Assembly: GCA_023212645.1 (NCBI GenBank)
Contig: JALBYC010000032.1
Span: forward strand, 1-64,000
Direction: 5' to 3'
DNA length: 64,000 nucleotides
DNA from: Farysia itapuensis
Taxonomy: Eukaryota; Basidiomycota; Ustilaginomycetes; Ustilaginales; Ustilaginaceae
Shown here piece by piece: positions 20,101 to 27,755 of this stretch. Below the pieces are notes generated by a model. It saw only the letters and a program-made list of their open reading frames with translations, was not told the origin of the DNA and did not search any database. Position 1 is the stretch's first letter, and the number at the start of each line of letters is the position of its first letter. The translations under genes and the position numbers were made by a program.

Positions 20101-20781
20101 GAAGACAGTACGACAGAGGTGGAAAAAGGTCTTGCAGCGCGCCAGATTGTGCTGTTCAAGACGTTCAACGCTCTCTCAACCAACTTGCGCAGCTTGGTGG
20201 CGTCGTACTATGCCGTGCTGCTGGATCAAGTAATTGAGCTTTTGGGCTCCTTCACCAAACAGTCTTCGGTCGACAGAAAACTGCAGACTGAGCTGTGGGA
20301 GCAAGTCATGCGTTCACTCCTGCTGTCCGCTCGTCACGACGAAGGCATTTTCTGGAACCCCACGCGTGTCGCCAAGGTCGCGCCGCTCTGCTTCTCGCAA
20401 CTCAACCTGCTAAATCCCGGCACATCAGCGGTCGAGGTTGATGTATCGAGCTTTGTGACGGATCTGGGCCAAATTGTCGTCGCTCTTCTCGGCAATGTCA
20501 ATGACGAGGGGACGCTCAAGCTGTTCAACTCGGGCCTGCTGTCCAAAGCCTCGGCCTCGCGCACGACCAATGGTCACCACGTCCGACTCGCAGCCACTCA
20601 GATTCTCACCGTCATGTGGCGAGCCCAGGCGGACCAACTCTTGGCCCTTGTGCCAGAGACGATCGCCCAACTGTCCGAACTGCTTGACGACGATAATCAG
20701 GATCTCGTTGCCGAAGCCAATCTCTTCCGACAACAGATCGAAAAAGCCCTCGGTGAAAGTCTCGAGAGCTACCTCACGTAA
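14107..20781 (+). CDS. UTP10: U3 snoRNP-associated protein Utp10 (HEATR1)
   Basis: A single-exon protein of 2224 aa. The N-terminus SSLAAQLANVRSHNAERL, followed by a K-T-A-A-Q-Q-D-L motif, is characteristic of Utp10, as is the ECLEWLVRRFRIHEF-like helix near residue 120. The whole protein is alpha-solenoid HEAT repeats. The NVMPIFTFVGATVLQRDDAF region (about 1375) and the C-terminal BP28CT region (about 1820-1990, with FRPLFLRIFDWAV) are both family hallmarks. Utp10 is part of the t-Utp/UtpA subcomplex of the SSU processome, needed for pre-18S rRNA processing and for rDNA transcription in the nucleolus. Length fits the family (1769 aa in budding yeast, about 2100 in animals and basidiomycetes). 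The gene ends about 150 bp from a convergent neighbour. Confidence 0.97.
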   Translation: MTSSLAAQLANVRSHNAERLTSSASLVKHTSYLFPPKTAAQQDLFTVHALGSSGWSELSAEDSTLLQWKQSDLLFGEESRTTDRLMLPSEENENIDQAVREFLHLSGRSLLSKGASKCLEWLVRRFRIHEFSVEDVLAAFLPYHETQQFARMLSICKIADKPHLQFLLAVKKSAKPLPASVLHAALLAPVSTTTSLDLLRWITGLINTDTMSALRITPHRALVNFWASTLIQTCSATSYLDFNHHVSGISGSGSNKKKSAKARAAEAQAVLTVLLPTAVRVAGTSQYGQDAQVSGFMLLCTIAQSFPLSKEAVQGVFASLAKLMTGSTLSSVLARALVSSAIALCASPDSDSSPLTDLSSSTDRLIPDRMAGLVVSFPEATRAVLALCKTFDSKAFTTHILSSLIARLSHDASADLAHDLLRSQWLDETLTLQAVKVLLQMSLHPSSAAKETAFESAIPQENMQNANINRIRVLSSLRNETTSVFDEALRQSTSNGQTETQINAIWLTVQSILAVESGTPLADAAAGKIEGQSNVFWLSIHSVDASQRALALQQLCEDVRHKRALAQDTMVRDALQSRLQDTSIDVLKALYKHSSILLEAFDASTLLTMIVDALSRPDIDADSLQLHLQFLLSAYIDKYEDKSDDVLRRAVWPFLFETQEDMARNQTVKKLLARTAAQGLLGSISTALSEQKTSKGSEDANRAMAESIASAIAALTQKALKSEWLDFVLAEAQEGSGLSSSASRDLSGFVLFYLLHYLQDTERTRFGSRVLHTVIASRTSSTFDSTAGDHSASMSLQQVLDVSSQDLFEGIGEAGQTQRTNMLVGRLLAQLVRGVAVPDFGDFLSAQVSSENHHNRQLLGSLYTSINVARLSGSQSTVLLQALFVRLDECVLPFLSYVWTQPQQYKKAIRLAAVRHAEAYLQASLAPEVEPKDFQVIVPSFLVLLSDDEPSIRMAAVSALDQIRKISQTAADSVVVSKKKGKEAEIFGFDVIYGNVSSRDLQYVDLPTLTFYLDQILERKSGFRNDAKFLPRLQSDVLNANRHDGRKEINQRHSVVCFLLSHLVCWGSAPIRLTLLESLAAVSNTSKVKMLLPLTRNVVEGDLALETKGLAKTDEAESYFELLFGAYDQSCRSTIEDAANGSWTLYLDAMEGRHQKRAVQKAAVHALQKSALFTSLQQSAQQQLFVLLATVVADPALYAPPEVQTVLRHFDVDASTLVAILSSLRESIANKALNAPEAKRARTSISSDDSVRRSCAILIAILEAIVGKEPTRVGAFVYELFEVLRLAVELHSGLVVPTAEHMLQLTMSGISNLLQGLPLADGSAPADVVRALRADVIVNAIKSSNNPQTFQHALLLLSQIARISPEAVLHNVMPIFTFVGATVLQRDDAFSFSVVENVLKSIVPALVTSLKSNETAAQNNFALLCEARTFIRIFTDAATHVPRHRRQMFFRLLVEILGPAEFSAAVAMLLVDRSAHKIVRQPRSDAETTLQLPLAVISPHGLMIQMKVMQETWEEILRIWNHRDETDLLSEQVLLDRAGRMDREHIDNQTEPIRQIQALVLFVRQILVSPAFAEKMERTSSVKIGSHFEAFVKMALEVIALTQTSQPAIAALARETLQAAMPYVPVANVMTVVTSLVEEEGAHAVTRQTSGFALFASRVAAIKPVSKERDTVATFTAAIVKAANEVVQSSLADSRSDTIALRQAALEALKTVAATATTSEHGALATTIPILVKLGKAAMRPSKDSSVSVPLAARVSVFFIAGKLADKLGPRLIPHVAALMPFCLSTILQSSTEDDESEDEAEFVVSTQASALRTGALDTIAGLFGSVPAFMTSYIPQVISMSTSADLRRAMSSASGSSTASERSLNQLLSTLIRKTPAKDVFDSSFKIWDEEMAKLGTGLEANIVDRLVGVSAFLARALRQTDRDAVSKTYKLVYRFLLRALDVRRTHSSQLSSQSINRLEDTLIGSTFIKMVMKLNEASFRPLFLRIFDWAVLDLVDEDSTTEVEKGLAARQIVLFKTFNALSTNLRSLVASYYAVLLDQVIELLGSFTKQSSVDRKLQTELWEQVMRSLLLSARHDEGIFWNPTRVAKVAPLCFSQLNLLNPGTSAVEVDVSSFVTDLGQIVVALLGNVNDEGTLKLFNSGLLSKASASRTTNGHHVRLAATQILTVMWRAQADQLLALVPETIAQLSELLDDDNQDLVAEANLFRQQIEKALGESLESYLT

Positions 20782-20930
20782 TGGCCAACCCCCTCTGTCC
20801 CATCACGATAGAATTACCAAATATAAATTTGTGACCTTATAATTGACCCGTTGACTCCGTTACTGATGGCGACTTGACCATTGTTTCCGTTACTGTCGCC
20901 ACATCGGCGGTGGTGTGGTACCCGGGTGTG

Positions 20931-22421
20931 CTACCAGAATTGCATTTCTTGCTCGACGCCAGCATCGGCGGCCAGAGAGTCGTAGACCAGCGAGAGCCGG
21001 TCTACGTTGGCCTGTGTCGCGCCACGCAAGTCGTGACGTTGAGCGGCAAAAGGGCCACGTTTTGTGCGCGTCTTTCGGCGCGAATAGGATGAAGTGCTGG
21101 GACCGTCGGACGCATGCACCGAGCTTGCTGCTTGTTGCTGAGTTGCATGCGGATATCCGCGGACGTTAAAATTCTCGTGTCGCAGCAATTCTTCGATAGG
21201 AATCCGAAGCGGAGGCGCATCAGACGGGACTGGTTGCTGACCATGAGCAATGTGTCGATCGTCTTCGTCGTCGGAGTAATCATCTGCGTGGGGTTCGGGC
21301 CTCTCGTCTTCCTCAGAATTGTTCGAGGAGCGAGAAGCGCTGCCGCTTGATCCAAGGCTGGTGCCTGTTTCAGAAGAAGAGCCCGGGAAATGGTACTCGT
21401 GGCTAGCTCGAATCGCGTCGGATTTGACCCTGTCCAAAAATTCCGATAAGACATCTACCTCGCGTATTTGACTAGTCGAAGGCTCGGAGCCCGGAGGGCG
21501 GTCAAACAGTGGATCTTTCGGCGCCCTCACGGGACGGAAAACCAGCTTAGCATCGTCTATCGGCATAACTTGCTCCATGATGGCCAGGCAGGTGGCTATA
21601 TCGGCTCGAACTACAATTTTGGCAATGTTCCCGGTTGCCAAAAGCAACAAAGGGGTAGTCCTGGGGATGAGAGCCAGAGCGGGCGTTGCCCGACTTCGAG
21701 GAGGAGCACTGGGATGTGTGAGGACGAGATGCGTGAGCGAAGTGAGTGTAGCCAAATGATGCAGTAGGTGTCCATCGAAATTGACGAGATGAAGATGAGT
21801 CAAAGATTTTGGTGTGTACGGCAGAGTGAAGGATGGCTGAAACGGCGGCGGGGATGGCGTTGGCGTTGCAGCAGGCTGCGGCGCAACGGGTCTGCCGGGA
21901 TCAATGTTTGCACTTGCACGCAAAGATGATTGAATCTGCGGATCATTCTCAAAAGCCTGCGTCATGAGCTCGCGCTGACGAGTTGCAAGGCCGTCAAGAT
22001 CCGAGGCTCTAGAGACTCCGATGAGCGTGATTTCGCGCGGCGATACGAGACGGTACAGGCCTGGAGACCAATCGAAGAAGCACTGTCGCGAGAGCAAAAG
22101 GTGCGAGGCGTTGGGACAAGCACTGAGAATGCGGTCCGCCGTGGGCTCTTCGACCGAGGAAGGATCAGGAAGCACGACGAGCGTGGACACCAGCGCACCA
22201 AGCTCGGCACGCTGCGTGACTGTGGACCGAAAAGCGAGTTTTGCGCTTTGACGTAGCAAGACCACATGCCTATAAAGCACTTTGGTGTATCGACTGCGGT
22301 GATGCTTTGACAGACGACAGATGGTGGCCGCCTGCGCTATGTTTGCCAGCAGAAGAGCATCCTTACGTAAGGAGTGGTCGAGCACAAGATCGACGACTTC
22401 AGCCGGCAAAAGGTGCGCCAT
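20931..22421 (-). CDS. F-box-like / leucine-rich fungal protein of unknown function
   Basis: A single-exon protein of about 496 aa. The longest frame starts with TTG; the ATG at 22421 (MAHLLPAEVVDLVLDHSL) is preferred. The opening L-L-P-x-E-V-V-x-L-V-L segment, followed by a helix with CRLSKHHRSRYTKVLYRHVVL, resembles the degenerate F-box that begins many basidiomycete proteins. Downstream are leucine-rich strands (SLTHLHLVNF, SLTHLVLTHP) suggesting irregular LRRs. The C-terminal 150 residues are acidic and Ser-rich, then basic. It may be a substrate receptor of an SCF ubiquitin ligase, but the F-box is weak. No specific orthologue is recognised. Confidence 0.65.
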   Translation of the reverse strand: MAHLLPAEVVDLVLDHSLRKDALLLANIAQAATICRLSKHHRSRYTKVLYRHVVLLRQSAKLAFRSTVTQRAELGALVSTLVVLPDPSSVEEPTADRILSACPNASHLLLSRQCFFDWSPGLYRLVSPREITLIGVSRASDLDGLATRQRELMTQAFENDPQIQSSLRASANIDPGRPVAPQPAATPTPSPPPFQPSFTLPYTPKSLTHLHLVNFDGHLLHHLATLTSLTHLVLTHPSAPPRSRATPALALIPRTTPLLLLATGNIAKIVVRADIATCLAIMEQVMPIDDAKLVFRPVRAPKDPLFDRPPGSEPSTSQIREVDVLSEFLDRVKSDAIRASHEYHFPGSSSETGTSLGSSGSASRSSNNSEEDERPEPHADDYSDDEDDRHIAHGQQPVPSDAPPLRIPIEELLRHENFNVRGYPHATQQQAASSVHASDGPSTSSYSRRKTRTKRGPFAAQRHDLRGATQANVDRLSLVYDSLAADAGVEQEMQFW

Positions 22422-22812
22422 AATGACTTGCGTGAACAAAAAAGGTCGACAAGGTCTGGCTACAGCATTCTCGGCGGGTTTTGGCTGCGGTTGTGGCCCC
22501 TTTTGCCGTTTTGCTTTGCGCCAGAGTCAAATCCAGGGTGGTGGGTTAGAATAGTGTTAAAACCCAGTCCATTGGTTCACTAAAGTCGCCGTCGGAAAAT
22601 CCGAACCAGCGTTTTGGTTCATTCAGATTTCGAAGCCAAATCACTGACCCAAGAGTTCGGCGCACGCGTCCAGGTTTGTTTTCTAGCCGCGGTTCACGCA
22701 CACGTTTACCACTCTTCGACACTATTAATAACAAACGTTCGGCTTTAACGCGCGTGCATCTCCGCTGTCCAATGAGCATGTTTCAGCGCTCGCAGGTCGA
22801 AGGAAAAAAGAT
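22422..22812. other. Intergenic region upstream of F-box-like gene and downstream of tRNA
   Basis: 390 bp hold no supported gene. It contains the promoter of the minus-strand gene that starts at 22421 and the Pol III terminator of the tRNA. Short TTTTGGTTC-like words recur around 22570-22625 but form no clear repeat. Confidence 0.5.
22804..22809 (-). terminator. RNA polymerase III terminator
   Basis: Six A residues on the plus strand give a T6 run on the minus strand, four bases past the 3' end of the tRNA-Arg gene. This is a standard Pol III stop signal. Confidence 0.8.
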
Positions 22813-22916
22813 CGACCAGCCTGGGGTTCGAACCCAGAATCTCCTGATTGTCACAAGCACGATGATTTTCGGCGCTAGATTCGTAGTCAGACGCCTTACC
22901 ATTGGGCCAACCGGCC
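22813..22916 (-). tRNA. tRNA-Arg (anticodon ACG) with a 32-nt intron
   Basis: On the minus strand the mature parts fold into a cloverleaf. The acceptor is GGCCGGT paired with GCTGGTC (three G-U pairs). The D arm is GCC/GGC around a CAATGGTAA loop. The anticodon stem TCTGA pairs with TCAGG, with loop CTACGAA, anticodon ACG at 22882-22884. The T arm is CTGGG-TTCGAAC-CCCAG, with discriminator G at 22813. The exons are 22881-22916 and 22813-22848. The intron (22849-22880) sits one base 3' of the anticodon, the canonical position. The A and B boxes (TGGCCCAATGG, GGTTCGAACCC) are intact and a T6 terminator follows. Confidence 0.95.
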
Positions 22917-22952
22917 AAGCATATAAATTTTCCCGGGAATTGTAGCCAGATT

Positions 22953-24989
22953 CTAGTTGCGTACATATCTTACAACACCTATAGCAATGGCCAGACAGCT
23001 GAGCAAAGGTACAGCTATAACGGCGATCATTTCGCGCATCAACCAGGACCAACGACGTGCCAGCTTCAGGTTTTCTTGCCGGTTTTCAGGTACGTCGTCG
23101 TGGCTCAGAGATTGCGTCTCGACGTTGCGGCTGCCTGCGAGAGAGGCGGCAGGCATCTCAAACTTGGTGCGCTTGTTTCCAAAACTCCAGACGATGAGTC
23201 GCCGTAGGAGTGGGCGCGCGAGTCGGAGTCGGGTTCTCTCCCATCCTGGTCGGTAGAAGCGTCCAAAGACAATGGGTACCTTCATGCCGAAGAAGGCGAT
23301 GTCCGTAATGACGAGGCGTAACGCAGGGGTGGCAGGAATTCCAAGCGAGTCGGAGAGTGAGTCTCCCAGCAAATGACGTGCAATCGCAAAATGAGCAGAT
23401 AGAGGGGTATGGAATGGTGGCCGGTCGGCACAAGCTATTAGCACAGGAATGGTGGGACCTTGTATGCGACGTAACACGCTGACGTCTTTGGCTTCGCCTC
23501 GACCGATTTCGACTTCCCCAAACAAGTGAAGGATTGAGCACCAAAGAGTACGGTCTGCGGTCTCAGGGTCGCTGAAGCAGGTCCGCAACAGCGCTGGCTC
23601 AACACCCATGTAGTAGCCAACGTGCCTCCAGAGTGCAATAAAGTCCTGGCGCTCTTGCTTCGAGGGACTGATGCCCATACGCTGCAATGAGGCCAACGGA
23701 GCAACCGAAAAGGCGCACAGGGTCGCAAGCAGATCTTCCTGGTTGATTGGTACGCCGTTTTTCTCCAAATTATACCGCAGCTCCGGGGTGGAATTGGAAG
23801 AATTGGCCATCTTGAGCACGCGTCGACGCACAGCTGTATGGAGCAGTCGTACACGAGCAGCACTCTGCCACCCTTGCCCTCCCTGACTCGGATTGTTCTG
23901 TGCTGATGTAGCGCTCGGCGGGCTCAGACTCTTCGGGTCTTCCATTACATCGAGAACAAACTGAGTAGTCTCGAGAAGTCGCGACCAAGTCCGGTCTGCT
24001 TGAGCTTTGTCCACGGTCGGCAGCTCCGCGCTTGGACCCTTCTTTGGCATGTCTGAGTGCCCGTTGCTTGTTTCTCGATGACTGCGTTCTTTATGACTTT
24101 GTGGAACGAGGTATGCCGTCTGTCGGAGCACCTCTGTGATTCTTGGAGATGCAAATCCACCAGCCAGACTGAAATGGAGCAGAGTCAGCAGCATTGGTCC
24201 GGCGTATTTGTAAAACACTTCTTGACCTCGACGAATGACTTCGGCCTCAGCTTCGAGCTCTCCTGGCGTATCCTGCATGCCGTCTTTCGACGAAGGGTCC
24301 CAAATCGGAAGTTCTGTGTTTAACGCACTAGATGGCGGCCACGCTGGCAAAGAGTGGATTTGCTCACGGGGCTGGTATTTCTGGTACCACTCCAAACTCA
24401 GTGCACCAGCTCCTGGTGGCGGGCGCCGGTTAGTTGCAAGCATGAATTGATGACATGGTTCTGTTGAATTGGCCTCCTTGTGCACGGCTTCTGCATAGAT
24501 ATTCTCTAGCTTGTCAGTTGATGCAGGCGTCCGACTTGATTCGGTGGCGGCAAGTTGCTCCAGAGCTCGATCGGCAATTGGGTCGGAAAGGGCACGCAAT
24601 TGCTGCAGCTTTGCTGGATGAATGCATCTATCGTCCCATTCGGCCACTCGGTCCCAGGCCAGGATGAGATCGCCGGATTTGGGCGAGTCAGTGCTTTCCC
24701 AGTTGAACTTGCTTTCTGCCTGAACCTGTCGGCCTTTTGTGCGGAGGCGCAATGAGACCAGAGTCCAGATCCGTGCGAGCCAGGAATCGGTCCTGGGCAA
24801 AGGCTGCTCGGAATCCAAAAAAAGGAATGCGATTGGCTTGCCTCGGAAGGGCCGATGGGCAATGGCCACGTAAAGTTGACAGAGGACTTCCAATAGCGCA
24901 GAACGTGCACGAGGCACAAAGGTTGCTGCAGCAAGGACAGCCACTGCTGGAGCAGCTATCCAGAAATCAATTCCATGCATCAGGTCCAT
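22953..24989 (-). CDS. MpaB/Lcp-like (DUF2236) ER-bound oxygenase family protein
   Basis: A single-exon protein of about 678 aa. The frame extends to a TTG at 25016; the ATG at 24989 (MDLMHGIDFW) is preferred. There are N-terminal (about 8-30) and C-terminal (about 652-675, AVPLLSCLAIAIGVV) membrane helices. The core (about 265-560) carries the DUF2236 pattern: a GGFASPRITEVLRQTAYL helix, then RVRLLHTAVRRRVLK, a VPINQEDLLATLCAFS segment, and a QERQDFIALWRHVGYYMGV helix. Family members include the fungal MpaB oxygenase of mycophenolic acid synthesis and bacterial latex-clearing oxygenase, which are heme enzymes. The H in the LLHTAVRRR helix and the H in WRHVGY are candidate heme ligands. The substrate here is unknown. 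Confidence 0.82.
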   Translation of the reverse strand: MDLMHGIDFWIAAPAVAVLAAATFVPRARSALLEVLCQLYVAIAHRPFRGKPIAFLFLDSEQPLPRTDSWLARIWTLVSLRLRTKGRQVQAESKFNWESTDSPKSGDLILAWDRVAEWDDRCIHPAKLQQLRALSDPIADRALEQLAATESSRTPASTDKLENIYAEAVHKEANSTEPCHQFMLATNRRPPPGAGALSLEWYQKYQPREQIHSLPAWPPSSALNTELPIWDPSSKDGMQDTPGELEAEAEVIRRGQEVFYKYAGPMLLTLLHFSLAGGFASPRITEVLRQTAYLVPQSHKERSHRETSNGHSDMPKKGPSAELPTVDKAQADRTWSRLLETTQFVLDVMEDPKSLSPPSATSAQNNPSQGGQGWQSAARVRLLHTAVRRRVLKMANSSNSTPELRYNLEKNGVPINQEDLLATLCAFSVAPLASLQRMGISPSKQERQDFIALWRHVGYYMGVEPALLRTCFSDPETADRTLWCSILHLFGEVEIGRGEAKDVSVLRRIQGPTIPVLIACADRPPFHTPLSAHFAIARHLLGDSLSDSLGIPATPALRLVITDIAFFGMKVPIVFGRFYRPGWERTRLRLARPLLRRLIVWSFGNKRTKFEMPAASLAGSRNVETQSLSHDDVPENRQENLKLARRWSWLMREMIAVIAVPLLSCLAIAIGVVRYVRN

Positions 24990-25247
24990 GATGCGTTGTT
25001 GACTTGCTGGTGGCAAGAACGAAGGCCATAGCCACCTGTCATTCTTGATCTGTGGATGAGGCTTACAAAAGCCATCGGGTCTAAGTTTCCTGCTCGCTTA
25101 TGGAAGACAAGGGTGTGAGTGGAGAAGCCGCGGCGTCGAACGTGAAAATGCCGGTCGGAAATGATGCCAAGAAAATAGAAGGAAGCTGAGTTTCGCTATG
25201 CGAGAAAGTGTTGGTCTCTCTGGACGACACCGACACCGGACGCCAAA

Positions 25248-26544
25248 ATGCCAACACCAGTACGTGACGCGTAGAGGTGCTGCGTGCAAACATCACGACT
25301 GACTTTGAGAGTCTGCACAGGTCCTATCTGCTCGGCTGTCGGACGTCACAGGTCTGGCCAACCTTCTGAAATCAGTTTCCATACAGACGGTAAGGTTGCA
25401 GCATTCCCACTTGAGGAAAGGCTTCACGCTGACGTCTTCGCCGTAGCATGCTGTGGTCATAGCCTCCGAGTCCGGACTCGAGATTGTCACGGAGCTCAAC
25501 CGCACATTGCAAGCCCATGCCTACCTCTACTCTCACATGTTTGACACGTACAAATTCACTCCGCAGGCAAGCACACAGCAAAGGAGCAAGAAGCGGCCGT
25601 CGAAGCGGGCACAGACGAGTTCCAGCTCCAACGAACCAGTCGATTCCGACACAGAGGAGTCGCAGAGTCAGCACCAAAGCTTTTTGACAGACGAACCACC
25701 CAGCGTTTCTTTCGAAGTCAGTCTGCAAACCTGGCTCTCTTGTCTCGACATTTTTGGCGGCGTAGGGCCCTCTCGCCCTCAAGCCCAGGATGGCTCCCGC
25801 GGCGCATCGTCAGATCACTCCGGTAGACCATACAGTAGAACGCGTGAAGGTACGACTGAACCATTCGCAGATCGCGATGCTGGACACGATCGTCACAGGA
25901 TGCCGCAGAGAGCTACACGTATGCAGCTCACGTACGAGGGTGTCGGACATCCGTTAGTCCTTGAGTTGGAGCAGGAGCCAAACGTAGTGACCAGATGCTC
26001 TATCTCTACTTATGATCCCAGCTTTTTGACAAACTTGGTGTTTGACCCAGACAACATGGTCGCTCAGGTGATTGTTGGGTCAGAGCTCATGCACTCTGCT
26101 TTCTCCGAAGTTGATCCCAGCTGCAAAAAGCTTTCGATTCTCATGAGGTCCTCTCATCCAAGATCGCGCGCAGGCAACGCCAGTCATCGACCCAATGTGC
26201 TGCGTTTCAAGGCGCTGTCTGATTCGGGCTCATCCGAAATGGAGTTCCCTGCCAGTATCTCATCGTCCGATCCCACCGGAGTGATTGAAAAGTTCATTGC
26301 AAGGCCGGAGAGCTCGGAGCAGTGGTATGACTTTACGCTTCTCTCACGGACCATGACAGTATTGCGGTCCTCCATCAAGACTTCTATCCGTATGGACGAA
26401 TCGGGGCTGCTGAGCTATCAATTCATGATGCCAAAATATAAAAAAGCCACTGCGGGCTCGGCCCAAGAAAACGAAAATGCAGAGCAAGACGCATATTGCG
26501 AGTTTCTGTGCTGTCCTCTAGACACTAATACGATGATTGTCTAA
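25248..26544 (+). CDS. RAD1: Checkpoint clamp subunit Rad1 (9-1-1 complex)
   Basis: A three-exon gene reconstructed by hand: exon 1 25248-25259 (ATG plus three codons), exon 2 25321-25389 and exon 3 25447-26544. Introns use GTACGT...CACAG and GTAAGG...CGTAG, both phase 0. The predicted protein is 392 aa. Exon 2 gives LSDVTGLANLLKSVSIQT and exon 3 opens HAVVIASESGLEIV, together matching the N-terminal beta-strands of Rad1. Downstream the family landmarks are AFSEVDPSCKKLSI, FKALSDSGSSEMEFP, SIKTSIRMDESGLLSYQFM and the terminal CEFLCCPLD. A low-complexity insert (about residues 60-160) makes it longer than human RAD1 (282 aa). Rad1 joins Rad9 and Hus1 in the PCNA-like ring loaded at DNA damage. 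Exon 3 is certain; the 12-nt first exon is the least secure part. Confidence 0.88.
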
Positions 26545-26726
26545 ATTGATGCGTCGTGTTTTCGCTCAAGCTTCTGCCGACGTCAAGGCGCGGGAATAAG
26601 GGCGTCAAGGTTTGGAACCCCTTGCCGCACTTAGAGCCAAGCCACGATACCGCGTTGCCGATCGCATTCCTCAACATGAGGTATAAGAGGCGCTGACGTG
26701 CGCAGACAAAGTCGTCGAAATTAGAC

Positions 26727-27746
26727 ATGTTTGTCTATACTGCCCTTTTATTGATCGTGCTTTCGAGCGTGGGCTGTGCCGCTTGGATGTCGCCTGCCCT
26801 CACTCTGCCAGCTACAACCCAGCTGCCAGCGTGGTACCATAACGGACGCGTCACAACAGACGATGGCTCTTCAATCTGGTTTGCTCGATTTGGGCAAGAT
26901 CGTGGCCCAGTAGTCACATTTCTTCACGGTGGGCTAGCCAATTCCAACTATTGGGGAGGACAAATTCAGCATCTGTTGTCACAGGGCTATGCATGTCTGG
27001 CCATCGATTCTCGCGGTCACGGCCGCTCCGTAGAAGCGGCAAATTCAAGCATTACATACAGCAAACTGACAAGAGACGTCATCAACGTGCTTGATCACTT
27101 GCAGATCGGCAAAACCGCCGTGGTGGGTTGGTCTGACGGCGCCAATATCGGACTGGAAATGGCTATGCATCACTCTTCGCGCTTGAGTGGCGTGTTTGCC
27201 TTTGGCGCAACATACGACCCTTCCTGCACTAACGCTAGCATCGCCCTTAATCCGATGTTTGCAACATATCTTGAGCGTTCAGAGGCGGAATTCCGCGCCC
27301 TCAATCCGTACCCAGACCGTCTGGCTGCCTTTGAGGGCAAAGTGGAAGAAATGTGGACCACGTCGCCCGACTGGACAGAACGCACCTTTCAGGCCATCCG
27401 TCCACTTACCGAAGGTGGACCTCTGATCTGGATCGTTGACGGCGCTGATGAAGAGGCTGTCGATCGCAATGTCCCCATGCAGCTTTCAAGTTGGGTAAGT
27501 CTCGTTCCAGCGCATTGCTGAATTCTTCAACCGACACTCTGTGCAACCAAACAGATTCCAAGCTCTGGACTGTTGATACTGCCGATGGTGAGCCATTTCG
27601 CGTAAGTGTAGTTGATTGCATTTGTGATGTGTGGCGAAATTGCCGCGAAATTGCCACTGAACTAGCTTGATACTAGCTTTCTGCAGGATCCGGCGACTTT
27701 CAATGTGGTTCTCGACCGCTTTCTGCAGTATTTGGGCGACCTATAA
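26727..27746 (+). CDS. Secreted alpha/beta hydrolase
   Basis: A three-exon gene: exons 26727-27494, 27555-27601 and 27677-27746, giving 294 aa. Introns are GTAAGT...AACAG and GTAAGT...ACTAG. The second acceptor was chosen over the CAG ten bases later because it restores the conserved SHFAFLQDP reading. An N-terminal signal peptide is evident (about residues 1-19, VYTALLLIVLSSVGCAAW). The catalytic triad is visible: Ser136 in the G-W-S-D-G nucleophile elbow, Asp238 in VDGAD and His270 in VSHFA. The oxyanion region is HGGLANSNYWG, followed by AIDSRGHGRS. This is the general alpha/beta hydrolase (epoxide hydrolase/lipase-like) pattern; the substrate cannot be named. It is convergent with the transporter, with only 9 bp between stop codons. 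Confidence 0.88.
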
Positions 27747-27755
27747 GCACCTCCG

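Noticed and set aside
27677..27687. The CAG acceptor at 27684-27686 for the last hydrolase intron
   Set aside because: It shifts the frame relative to the preceding exon and would lose the conserved SHFAFLQDP continuity. The TAG ten bases upstream restores it.
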